Made by a program: the position numbers and the translations under genes. Positions 32,702-43,099 of a stretch of 64,000 bases of DNA are shown piece by piece (positions within the stretch are counted from its first letter, which is position 1; every line of letters begins with the position of its first letter). The notes beneath the pieces are model-generated. The model worked only from the letters and a program-made list of their open reading frames with translations, had not been told where the DNA came from and ran no database searches. This stretch comes from Strigamia acuminata (lineage: Eukaryota > Arthropoda > Chilopoda > Geophilomorpha > Linotaeniidae). Location: NCBI GenBank assembly GCA_949358305.1, contig OX442314.1, positions 43,408,581 to 43,472,580 of the forward strand, in the 5' to 3' direction.

Positions 32702-34540
32702 TACGGTGTTTTGTGCATTATGATTTCACTTGTAGGAGCAAAATAACTGGACAACTAGTTGGGTCTAACAAAACAGTGAAGTTATTTTATTACATAGTTG
32801 AAATAAGGGAGTGCTGACCAAGGGCAGCGTCACATATACAAAAAGGGCAATAAAAGTGCAAGGTTACGTGGGGGAGAACACAGCAATATTCCCCATTATC
32901 AAATTAAGGAATTGATAATAAAACTAAGCAAAGGTATGAAGATAAAAAATTAACAATTTAAAAAGATGGAAGATTAAACATGTAATCAAAACAAATAAAA
33001 GTGGAAGGAATTATTTACATAAAAAAAGGATTTACTAAATTATAACATTTGCGGATGCTGATGCGGTTGAGCGGATGCTGGATGCGGAAATGGAAGCCGG
33101 AACGTATGGAACGATGGCTGAAACGTGTGGAACAGTAGCAGGAACGTGTGGAACGATGGCGGAAACGTACGGAACGTTGTTGGAACGTAGATGGAACGTG
33201 TGGCGTGATAGCCGGAATGCGCGGCGTGGAAGCGGGAACGCACATGAATGTTTGAAATGGGAGGAAGGGAAAATCGTGGAGATTCTCCCCCCACTCCGAT
33301 GATTTGGAGTGTTTCCGGAGTGGAATTAATAAAATGTGAGCTCCAAAGGAGGCTCGGTGGATTGGTAGTGGACTGGTTGTGGAGTAGCAGTAGCGGGTCT
33401 GCCGGCGGACATGCAAGCGGACTTGATGTGGCCTTTTTTTCCGCAGCCGTAACAGGTTGCGTATCGATGCGTGCAGTCGTCACGTCGGTGGTCCGTTCCT
33501 CCGCACGAAGCGCATTGTGGGCCGCTGCCAGACGCTTGGGTGTTGCCCGATGGCTGGTGCGTCGCTTCTGCGTTTGTCGAATTACGGGATTTGGTGTAGG
33601 CACGATTGCCGTTGCCGTGCGACTTCTCGGTGTTGCCGACTTTGTGCACTTCAGTTTTGGTTCCTGGGTGGAAATTCGGAACCTCTGTCAACGTCTGCTC
33701 CATGGAGATGGCGTGTTTGTAGACATTATCGAAGGAAATATCTGCCAGATGGACAAGCGTTGATATTATACGTTCATGACGCAAACCGCACACGAAACGA
33801 TCCCGGAGAGTGTTGGATAGGTTTTCTGCGTAATCACACGACTTCGCATGCGCCTGGAGAGCCAAAGCAAAGTCGGCAATTGACTCGGTCGGTCCTTGAT
33901 TTCGCCGCTGAAAACGATTTCGTTCGGCCAACATCATGGGTTTGGGCCGTGCATGTTTGGTCATCAATGCGTTCAGCTCAGCGAAAGTCATGGTGCTTGG
34001 TTTCTTTGGATTTGCAAGGTCGGACATGCATTTATAGTTGTCGTCTCCAACGCACGAAATTAGCAAATTAACCTTTTTTTTGTCGTCCACGATGTCATGG
34101 TATCCGAAAAACGCCTCCATCCGTTCAATGTAGAGCTCCCAATCGCCTGCTGGATTGAATTCGTGGAAAACTGCGGTTGTAGCCATGTTGAAGCGAAAAA
34201 AAATGGCGGAAAACGGTGACAACGATGAACAAAGGTCGCAGGCCTAACCCGTGGTGGTGTGAAAATCGGTGAAAGGTTCCAAAAGGCTCGGAAAAACTTG
34301 CATGGAGGTGGTTTCAGTGTAGTGCGATGGATTGTGGTCGCATCCTCGTCGCCAATTACGGTGTTTTGTGCATTATGATTTCACTTGTAGGAGCAAAATA
34401 ACTGGACAACTAGTTGGGTCTAACAAAACAGTGAAGTTATTTTATTACATAGTTGAAATAAGGGAGTGCTGACCAAGGGCAGCGTCACATATACAAAAAG
34501 GGCAATAAAAGTGCAAGGTTACGTGGGGGAGAACACAGCA
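32702..34540 (-). mobile_element. Gag-only LTR element (TR-GAG type), 1.84 kb, nested
   Basis: 184-bp LTRs at 32702-32885 and 34357-34540, identical by eye. In element orientation they start TGCTGTGTTC and end CACCGTA. The target duplication is TTTTC at 32697-32701 and 34541-34545. The primer-binding region is ATTGGCGACGAGGATGCGAC (minus strand, next to the 5' LTR); a purine-rich AATGGGGAATAT precedes the 3' LTR. The only gene is gag, so replication must depend on another element's Pol. It lies in the leader of the 16.4-kb element, in the same orientation. Confidence 0.88.
33326..34186 (-). CDS. gag: Gag protein of the nested element, 286 aa
   Basis: I chose the ATG at 34184-34186 rather than the one 36 nt upstream because the Gag-like sequence MATTAVFHEFNPAGDW starts there. 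The N-terminal capsid-like part includes WELYIERMEAFF and RDRFVCGLR, as in Ty3/gypsy gags. The C-terminus has two CCHC knuckles, CASCGGTDHRRDDC and CYGCGKKGHIKSAC. No protease or RT follows in any frame before the LTR. The frame is intact, so the protein could pack its own RNA into particles; this is inferred. Confidence 0.82.
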   Translation of the reverse strand: MATTAVFHEFNPAGDWELYIERMEAFFGYHDIVDDKKKVNLLISCVGDDNYKCMSDLANPKKPSTMTFAELNALMTKHARPKPMMLAERNRFQRRNQGPTESIADFALALQAHAKSCDYAENLSNTLRDRFVCGLRHERIISTLVHLADISFDNVYKHAISMEQTLTEVPNFHPGTKTEVHKVGNTEKSHGNGNRAYTKSRNSTNAEATHQPSGNTQASGSGPQCASCGGTDHRRDDCTHRYATCYGCGKKGHIKSACMSAGRPATATPQPVHYQSTEPPLELTFY

Positions 34541-34610
34541 TTTTCAACAAAAATTAAGACAAAAATAAAATATATTAGACACTTATAAATCTCAAACGAA
34601 ATTTAATTTA

Positions 34611-34925
34611 CACACAAAAATTTCACCTGAAATTTTATCACTGTAAGCACATTTCCGAATTCTCATAAACACACGAAAACTTCAAAATTCATTTGAATTT
34701 TTGCAACCTTATCTCGGTAGAACCTCCACTTGTGACGGTTCTAACGAGATTCCTATAAAAAGAAGAAAAACATTAAACAAAACATGGGATCTGTCACACA
34801 AAAAAAAATTTCATTCGAAATTTTATCACCGTAAGCACATTTCCGAATTCTCATACACATAATACACAAACTCAAAATTCATTTGAAAATTTGGCAGCCT
34901 ATCTCGGTAGAACCTCCACTTGTGA
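34611..34925 (-). repeat. Tandemly duplicated leader/primer-binding region
   Basis: Two diverged copies (about 34611-34740 and 34797-34925) share TAAGCACATTTCCGAATTCTC and ATCTCGGTAGAACCTCCACT followed by TGTGACG. The outer copy is the real LTR junction; the inner repeats the first bases of the LTR plus the primer-binding site. Confidence 0.7.
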
Positions 34926-36675
34926 CGATTCTACTTTTGGCTGATTTAATAGCCATTTAAGATAGATAATTAATCGGTTTAAACAAGACGTTGCTAGGAA
35001 TAGCAACAACCTAACCGAGATAAGCTTACGGAAGTCTGTGTAAAAATATGAACTCATGACTGAGTAGAAATAACTTACAGTTTTCAGTGTGACATAACAA
35101 ATTTATTACTGAATAATAATAACGGAATTTGTGGGTTCTTGACGCGTGTAAACGGGCGGCATCAACTGGTTGAGGATCCGGGCGAAGCCAGAGGGATACG
35201 GCTGACTTGCGGCATCGTCACAAATATCGCTACGGAGACGTATTTGGTCCGCAGCATCGATTATCTAAATATGCGAAGAGTCCTACGCATAAACAGGAAT
35301 ATTCGGCAGAATATTCCATTGTTTCAAATGAATAAAGTCAAGTGATTAAAATAATACAACAAATGAATTGTTATATAAATATTAATTGGGCGGGGACCGT
35401 CACGACAATTGAGAGAACGTCGCGGGAGTTGTTGAGACTCCATCCGCCAGCATGCCTTACGACGACAAGATCTCGTGATCAGGCGCCGAGTATTTAATTG
35501 TGTGCTTTAACTCGCTATCGGTGGTACCAACCACCAGGTAAACATTTTTATGGACTTACCGGGTCTAAAAGATATTGCCAATACAGGATTACCAATGCCC
35601 AAGTAATTTGTTTAACACGATATATTCGTATATCGTTCACGGGTTACTAACCCGGAGGGTACGATGGGGCGGGGACCGTCACGACGGTCGAGAGAACCAT
35701 CGCGGGAGGATTTGACTCCTCCATCCGCCAGCATGCCTTACGATGGCGGGATCCAACGATCGAGCACCGGGTAAAATATTATTTGGCCACTGCCGTTGGA
35801 TTACCATTATCCAGGTAGTTTTTTATCGCAACATCTTGAAGACATTACTCACGGGCTACCAACCCGGCGTATTACCTGTGCATTAGGTCTTTACCGACTT
35901 TTAACGAGCGGAAGGACCAATCGTAGAAAGACGGGAACCTGCGTGGGCTGTTTACAACAACCATCCTGCAGCGGACTGTGGCCAGTTAGCTGAGGGACCT
36001 ACTTTCATTTAGCAAGGTCGTACTGTATACGACCGTTATATTAAGCCACCGTACGAAGTCCTACTGTCCCGTAGAACAGCTGGCTAACGTTACGGGGCCA
36101 TTTCATGCGAATGCATGTCTATTACCGGAGTTAGCCTTCCCGAAATAGCCCTACAACAGCAATAACAAAATAGTAATGAATACTAACTGTGGAGAGCTGA
36201 GGTGGCCTGATGTGTCGATAGAGAATAATGAAATCAAACGATAACAATTCAACTACAGACAATATACAAGTTCAGTTATCAAGCAAGCACACGGGGAAGT
36301 GAGAAACTGGAGCTTATATAGTTCTGTAGAACTACTAGATTGGCGACAGCCAATCAGCATACGAATCGGCGGATTCGCGGGTCACTAGTCCGGACCTAAT
36401 ATATGACTATGTCCAGATGGGCCCAGTTGGGGTCCGGAAGGGTCCAATTGGTTCCCTTCGACAGGTAAGTAATGTGGACATTGATTCAACAGAATCAACA
36501 TCATCAAGTAATTAATACTTTAGTTTATGTCGAATAAAATAGTTATATTTTATTCACCGTGTCTAAATAATTATTTAACACACTTTTTAGTTTTAATCGA
36601 GTTTGAATTGCGCGCGTTTGTTAAACAGCGCCATCTATTGTGAACATTGATAAATACGGATTTGTAATCATCACA
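34921..36675 (-). repeat. 5' LTR of the Ty3/gypsy element
   Basis: 1755 bp, same as 20249-22003. Transcription would start here on the minus strand. Its outer end (ATCACA) plus the G of the duplicated GATT makes CACAG immediately before the host exon at 36677. Confidence 0.9.
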
Positions 36676-37067
36676 GATTGTTCGAATCGATACTCCGAAA
36701 AGCCCGTGTGGTGACAACGAGCAAGTATCAGAATGTGAACAAGACTGTTATGCATCCCGACTGAATATTTCATGCAGGTCAGCATTTACATTATCACATT
36801 ATTCTAGACCATTTCGTTTACTGAATGAATGGCACCAACTGCAAACTTTAATTCAGAGAAAATACTACGAGCAATAAGATTTAAAACTGATGTGTATTGC
36901 TGTAGTTAGATGCCAGAACTGCTGTGTATGTTTCAGTACTTAGTTTCAATTGGACTATGAACATGGGGTTCACATAGAATTTTTTTACAAGAAGTTACAA
37001 ACATTTTCAATTGAGAAAATTTGACATTTCACAATATATTTCTAATATATTTCCAAAATCAAAAAAA

Positions 37068-38000
37068 GGGTCTTGGTTTTGCCAGCTTTTTAATGTGCCA
37101 GCCTTTTCGATTTTAGCCTTTTTTATTATGATTATTTTTTTTTTTTGGTTTTATTGTGCCAGCTTCTGGCAGTGCCAGCCTGTTTTTTGCCAGCTTTTTA
37201 TTTTTCAGCCTTTTTTTTAATAATGTACTGTTTTTTTAAATAAATAGCATTTAATGAAATAATTAATTTAAATTTGCCAGCCTTTAATATTCAGCCCTTT
37301 TTTCCCTGATAGCAATAAATGAAATAATTAATTTTAATTTGCCAGCCCTTAAAATTTCAGCCCTTTTTTTTCCTGATTACCTAAAGGATTAACTTCTTCT
37401 AAAACATTTTATACACAGTACTGATAACTTGTCTACAAGACGGCTCAACCTTATCTTTTAGGAAGTTGTTTGCACATGAGGAGCAGAAGGTGTTCCGCTT
37501 GTTAGTCAGGCAAATGGAACATTAGTTTGATTCATGTTCCGATTCTTCTGCTTCCAAAAACCAAAAACCTAACTTAACCAGACCTAACCTAACCTAACAC
37601 AACCTGGAGGCCGCCCTCGTCTGCGTGCAGCCAGGAGAGGTTGCAGGGGTTCTTGAGTAACCACAGGCAATGTGAGTTTGATTTCCCCTTCGACGCGTGA
37701 TGGGTCAGCATTTTCCACAACCCTTTCGTCAATCCGTGGATGGCAAAACTCTACGGAATCAATTCCTGCGACGTTCGTGTGACGTTCGTGAAAAGGCTTT
37801 TTCCAAAAAGGCTGGAAAAAAAAGGGCCGGCAAATATAAGGCTGGCAAACAGATAGGCAGGAAAATTCTAAATATTTTATTAATTTAATCAATAATAAAA
37901 AAGGCCAAATCCAAAGAGGCTGAGTTGAAAGTTTGAAAATAAAAAAAAGGCTAAAATCGAAAAGGCTGGCAAGCTATAAGGCTGGCAATGCTGTGCACCC
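37068..38000. mobile_element. Foldback-type element with GCCAGCC repeats, 933 bp
   Basis: Imperfect inverted ends share TGCCAGCCTTTTCGATTTTA about 40 bp from the tips (GGGTCTTGG at the left, reverse of TGCACCC at the right). Several internal TGCCAGCCTTT units face each other. Runs of A flank both sides (37061-37067 and 38001-38008), a possible target duplication. It interrupts a copy of the AT-rich repeat also seen at 3200-3350. It lies in the intron between the two last channel exons. No transposase is seen. Confidence 0.6.
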
Positions 38001-38377
38001 AAAAAAAATACTACCCTCCATTTTTTAAATTTTAAATACACTTAGCTGAAACTATTTTTTTAGTTAAATTCAAATGTTCTCATGAGAGTAAATTTAAATT
38101 TTCTATATAAATTTCCAACTTGGAAATGTTTGGAAATTCACTTTTTTCACAGTATATGCATGTATTCTAATTTCAACAATTCATAGATTACCATTTATGG
38201 AGAATAGCAATTCACCGCTTTGCACTACATTAGAAGAAGCTAAAACAATGCAAAAAAAATATTTGGAAACTCAAATGAAGACAAACCTTCAGAAAGACTG
38301 TCGGTGCAAACCACGCTGCATTGAAACCATATTCTATCCAGCAGTGGTAGAGGAAAAATTAATAGGTTTCCATGATT

Positions 38378-38999
38378 TGTGAGTGTTCGGACGGACGCCA
38401 CGTGGTCGGGGGAGAGCCACGGAGGCGCTGGACGCAACACACACGATAAAACAAACCACGAAATACACGGAGACACAATATAGTTTTAGTTATGGCTTTA
38501 TTGGATGTCTAGGGGTATGATGCAGTGTCCCATAGTGTATTTCCCAAGGCGGCGGTTCCTTCGAACCGTCCCTAATCAGACCGCGTGGCACGGCGGCCAT
38601 CGGCCGCCATGACACACGAGGTCGGTAATCGGTTTTGGGCCACGCCGCCGAAGTTACGGTTAACGTCCGGCGGACGTGGCGCAACTGGACGCTCAGGTCC
38701 CGGCGGGCGACAACGTCGCCACGCCGATAGTTCGGGTTATCTTTGCAGCCAGTTTCGGAGGCGGTCGCGATGCGACCGTTCGCCTTGCTGGTTGATCAAC
38801 AACTCTCTTGTCCCTACGGGGACCAACCACTTCCGGAAGGGCGACTTCCGGGGCCCGATCCTGCTTGACCAAAGGCCCGCAGCTCCACCTGGTTGCGGGG
38901 GACCGCAACAGGCTGCGCGAGATACGAGAGGCGCTGGAGCTGCGCCAAGTGCATTGCCGTTGCAGTGCAGCGACCCGTGCGCAGGGGCAGCTGGTCACA
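38378..38999 (-). repeat. 3' LTR of the 4.7-kb element
   Basis: 622 bp and GC-rich compared with the surroundings. It includes a 160-codon open frame on the plus strand, present identically in both LTRs and without a recognised domain. Confidence 0.88.
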
Positions 39000-39444
39000 T
39001 TTCCCCCCCCTGGAAAAAGGTAAGTACGAGGGGGTACAACGCAGTCACTGAAGTGGTTGTTGAAAGTTAACACATCGCATTACTTTTCTTTTTTCAGATT
39101 ATCAGATGACCATATTTCGGACGAGCCATCAGCTAGAACGAAGATCACCGGTAGGAATGCACTTGGGAAAATCAACACTACAAAGGAACACATACACACT
39201 TACCCCCAGGATGGAAACTTGTACAATTTAAACACTATTGAAAAATAAAAATGTAAAATAACACTTGTAATTTAAAAATATATATGAATAAAAAACACTT
39301 TTTGAACTTTAAAATCTAACATTTGTAGTTATTGAATCCATTTAACATTTAAAAGGTAAGTATGCTAATTTTAACACTTTGGAATAATAATAAAAAAACT
39401 TGTTTTGACAATAAAAAAAAATTATTTCTGGCACTATAAAAGTC

Positions 39445-40695
39445 TTAATAGGCTTGGCCAAAATCTCCTCGGAAAAACTTAAACAAATGCTCAGCAAGCA
39501 CTTGGTTCAGATAGGGCAAAGCAAAGCGTAGAGAACGTTTTAAATCAATAAGGAAAGACTTAGCTTTCGTTTTGTCCCCTGCAAACGCTTCAATTCCAAT
39601 GGATTTGACTCGTTTACTTAGCTCTACTTCATCCATTGGTCTGGGAGCAGGCATAGCCTGGTCAGTTCTGTGAAGAAACTTTTCTCCCCAAGCCAGAAAA
39701 AGAGGATTTCCAGTCGTAGGCGTTGAGCCTGTGCTGGATCCAGAGTTTGGTGTTGTCACGGTGGGAGAAATCGTGTTTGAGATTGCAGATTGTGCTCTCA
39801 AATTCGATTGTCCAGCCGCCACCACGCTGTCAACGATAGCTTTTTGACTAGCTATCATCTTCAACAAGCTTTCATTCGATAATTTCGTAGAGTCTAACTC
39901 CTGCAAAGCATGAGTTAACCGGTCGCTAATATCACCGAATTCCGTGCGCGTTTGCGTTAATTGACGCATAGTGCTATCCGATTTGTCTTGGAGTTCCACC
40001 AAGTGATCGGCTACTTTCAGAAGCGTGTCTTCCCACACTTCGTAGGTTGTCATATCATCGATAACTAGATTAAAGACGTTGCAAGTCGTTTCAAGCATCG
40101 CTTGATCCAACAATTTAACTTTAGGACTTGACATATCGTCGTTTGAAGAAGCAATCGAATTGTTATCTGAGTCGTTCAAATCTGAATCCGTTGCGGGTGT
40201 GAAAGAATTAGGTGCAGGAGAGTCCCACGTGGTCTTACCAGTTCTGGTCGCTGGCATTGACACAATGTGACCAAAAGCAGGACCGCAGCTTGCAAGGTGA
40301 ACAAGTGGAATTAAGTCACGACCAATGAGGAGACAGGAGATTAGGCTCAAGTAGCCATTCTTGGGAGAGGGATTAGTGATGTCACTTCCCCCCCCCTGGT
40401 TTCCCATTGGTAGAAAATTAAAATAATTCATGGAATTGATTTCCCAGAGTTCCAAGAAAATGTCGAAATTTGAAATTCCAATCATTCTCGAAAATTTCGA
40501 GATTTCCACATGTTTTTCTATTGTTTTCAGGTCGCCATCTTGATTTTTTGACAAAAAATAAAACTTTGACCAATATAAATGCCGAATTTTCTCCATTTCT
40601 GAAGAGAAACAACATTTTTTTGAAAGCAAAATAGAAATTTGTTTGGAACTAGAAGTTCTGAACCAGATCAAAATGGTCTGATTCCACAAAAACAT
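39445..40695 (-). CDS. Gag-like frame of the 4.7-kb element
   Basis: 416 codons. The first roughly 150 are unlike the rest and may be leader translated by chance. A more likely start is the Met of MPATRTGKTTWDSP at about 40258. From there a Ser/Asn/Asp-rich stretch, a coiled-coil-like region (LVELQDKSDSTMRQLTQTRT to about LQELDSTKLSNESLL) and a C-terminal helix-rich part ending LFKFFRGDFGQAY follow. No zinc knuckle is seen. It looks like the N-terminal part of a retrotransposon Gag and is probably truncated. Assignment rests on its place between LTRs. Confidence 0.5.
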   Translation of the reverse strand: MFLWNQTILIWFRTSSSKQISILLSKKCCFSSEMEKIRHLYWSKFYFLSKNQDGDLKTIEKHVEISKFSRMIGISNFDIFLELWEINSMNYFNFLPMGNQGGGSDITNPSPKNGYLSLISCLLIGRDLIPLVHLASCGPAFGHIVSMPATRTGKTTWDSPAPNSFTPATDSDLNDSDNNSIASSNDDMSSPKVKLLDQAMLETTCNVFNLVIDDMTTYEVWEDTLLKVADHLVELQDKSDSTMRQLTQTRTEFGDISDRLTHALQELDSTKLSNESLLKMIASQKAIVDSVVAAGQSNLRAQSAISNTISPTVTTPNSGSSTGSTPTTGNPLFLAWGEKFLHRTDQAMPAPRPMDEVELSKRVKSIGIEAFAGDKTKAKSFLIDLKRSLRFALPYLNQVLAEHLFKFFRGDFGQAY

Positions 40696-40699
40696 GACT

Positions 40700-42477
40700 T
40701 TTGTGCTTTCCTAAAAAAGCACGAAATCATGTCTGTAGAACTTCGAAATTTTCAAACCAGTTAATTTTATCATTGTTGGCAACAAATAACAAAATCAAAC
40801 CGCGCTAGCGCGCAGACAAACCGATTCTTGATGCCTCGCAAGAAGAAACAGAGGAAGAAAGATAAGAAAATAAAAATAAAAAATTACAAAATACTGGGTG
40901 TTTTTTAATCTAAAAGACACTCAAAAAGTTCCAATTTTTAGCAGAAGGTTTTTGCAGATATTTACACTACGGGGATATTGTTGCAATCTCTTCTTCTGCC
41001 CCAAGAGACCAACAAACGCGCCCGCCCACCCCTTTCGGAGACTCATTCCAGTCTGCACGAGGCTGCCTTTCGACAGAAACGTGCCTACACTGAGATGTCT
41101 GTTCATCCCAATGAAATGGTGTTTTTTGTGGAACAGTCAGTTGCACTTAAAGTAAGAAGGAAATGCATCTTCTGTCCCTAGTCGCCTTGGGTCCCACCCT
41201 TCAGCCGCCATTGTGAAGCCATATCGCCCTCCATTTGGCGCTGTATACAACCCGGCATTTGAGGTGATTACTACCGCTGTCAGGTGTGGAGTCCCAAGAA
41301 AACCATGAAAATCATAGATAGGGAAGTTTAGAGAAAAAGTAAAAAATGAAAAAGATGTAAAAACAACTAATTTCCAAATTACAGAGATTGCTCCAGACTG
41401 TGGTTCGAGCACAGTCCTTTAACAAACTGCAGTAGCCCAGAAATCAAGCAAGAGTGAATAAAATTCAGAAACAAAAGTTACAGGCTAGATTCCCAATCTT
41501 TTTTCAAAGTTGGTAGCTACCTGAACGCACAGATATCGTTCCTACGCCCTAACGAACTCTCTGTGCCATTTGAGCACTTCACCATCGGTATCCCCGTACC
41601 TCCGGCAGCTCTCCCTGCTGTCCGTGTCCCAATTTCAGCAACTCTTGGGTTAAATACGTTAACTTGCAGTTGCCTACCAACCAGTACACGGGACAGGGTA
41701 GGATTATGACCGATGTGAACCCGGATGAGCGCCTTGAGCAGCCACAACGCAACCCATAAATTATGAGTCGCAACAAAAATCAAGGCAGTCTTCCCATGTG
41801 TGCGGACACTTCGCTGCTACTCGGGTCCAACTACACGCCAACTCACCGCACGTGACTGTTCCCGCGCCAGCGACCACTAAGCTAGCAACCTGCATCCAAG
41901 CGACTAAACGTCCTACAAGAAATTTGGTGTCACTCAAAGCTCAGTTCAACATCGCCTCCTCGCCCGGCCCATAATGGAACCAGTGATTACAGCGTGGCAC
42001 CTGGAATATGACCGCTTCTCCCCCGTGGGATTTGGTTTGCTGGTGGCCACCAGCGCGCCTCCTCCACGAATCGAGTTTGAATACGCTGCAGACTGTCCCA
42101 TTACTTTTACTTGGGCTGCGCACCAAGAAATAGAAATAATAAAGAAGGTTTGGAATTATATTCCCCTCCCAACCACTCAGTTTTTTAGGCTAAGCTAGAA
42201 AGGAATAGAAGACCGTTGGAAAGTGTGGCTAGTGTAAGTCCCGGCTTGCCAGTACCCAGGCAAGCTGGACATGCAAAGCCACCAATTTTTGTCTGATCAG
42301 GGTCCAATGGTCAGCGATTAGCGGCCGTTTCGCCTGCTGACCCCCTGTCACAATCATGACCAAGGAAATTTCCCCCTCTAGTTGAAAGAAAAAATTCATT
42401 TAATATTGTGCTTCGCACAATCAGTAAATTAGAATAGTATTCGCAAGAGAATTCAAAATCCTGGACGGGCCCACAAT
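40700..42477. other. Interior of the 4.7-kb element, no Pol
   Basis: About 1.8 kb between the gag-like frame and the 5' LTR. I find no RT, integrase or protease motif in any frame. Frames of 60-90 codons on both strands are unsupported. A second purine tract (about 40388, minus strand) hints at earlier rearrangement. Confidence 0.45.
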
Positions 42478-43099
42478 TGTGAGTGTTCGGACGGACGCCA
42501 CGTGGTCGGGGGAGAGCCACGGAGGCGCTGGACGCAACACACACGATAAAACAAACCACGAAATACACGGAGACACAATATAGTTTTAGTTATGGCTTTA
42601 TTGGATGTCTAGGGGTATGATGCAGTGTCCCATAGTGTATTTCCCAAGGCGGCGGTTCCTTCGAACCGTCCCTAATCAGACCGCGTGGCACGGCGGCCAT
42701 CGGCCGCCATGACACACGAGGTCGGTAATCGGTTTTGGGCCACGCCGCCGAAGTTACGGTTAACGTCCGGCGGACGTGGCGCAACTGGACGCTCAGGTCC
42801 CGGCGGGCGACAACGTCGCCACGCCGATAGTTCGGGTTATCTTTGCAGCCAGTTTCGGAGGCGGTCGCGATGCGACCGTTCGCCTTGCTGGTTGATCAAC
42901 AACTCTCTTGTCCCTACGGGGACCAACCACTTCCGGAAGGGCGACTTCCGGGGCCCGATCCTGCTTGACCAAAGGCCCGCAGCTCCACCTGGTTGCGGGG
43001 GACCGCAACAGGCTGCGCGAGATACGAGAGGCGCTGGAGCTGCGCCAAGTGCATTGCCGTTGCAGTGCAGCGACCCGTGCGCAGGGGCAGCTGGTCACA
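42478..43099 (-). repeat. 5' LTR of the 4.7-kb element
   Basis: 622 bp, same as 38378-38999. Its plus-strand end GGTCACA plus the duplicated G forms CACAG at the boundary with the rest of the channel exon. Confidence 0.88.

Larger units (their letters stand above)
20249..36675 (-). mobile_element. Ty3/gypsy LTR retrotransposon, 16.4 kb including a nested element, TSD GATT
   Basis: Complete element on the minus strand. The LTRs are 20249-22003 and 34921-36675 (1755 bp each, TGTGACG...ATCACA) and looked identical wherever compared. The target duplication is GATT at 20245-20248 and 36676-36679. The primer-binding region next to the 5' LTR reads AGTGGAGGTTCTACCGAGAT (minus strand); a polypurine tract ACCGGGGGATG abuts the 3' LTR. 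Order is gag (31747-29519), pol (29483-25323), ORF3 (24154-22751). A second element is nested in the leader at 32702-34540; without it the length is about 14.6 kb, long for this group. All three frames are open, so it may be active or recently so. Confidence 0.92.
38378..43099 (-). mobile_element. Non-autonomous LTR retrotransposon, 4.7 kb, inserted in a channel exon
   Basis: LTRs at 38378-38999 and 42478-43099 (622 bp each, TGTGAGTG...GGTCACA on the plus strand), identical by eye. The target duplication is GATT (38374-38377, 43100-43103). A polypurine tract AGGGGGGGGAAA abuts the left LTR on the minus strand, fixing the orientation. The opposite junction reads ATTGTGGGCCCGTCCAGG, the likely primer-binding region. 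The interior has a gag-like frame but no protease, RT or integrase. Confidence 0.88.

Noticed and set aside
37568-37606. CCTAACCTAACC run as telomere sequence
   Set aside because: Only a few imperfect units inside a foldback element; no extended array.
38585-39070. 160-codon frame and its overlapping frames in the 622-bp LTR
   Set aside because: Present identically in both LTR copies, GC-rich and open in several frames, with no recognised domain. It is LTR sequence.
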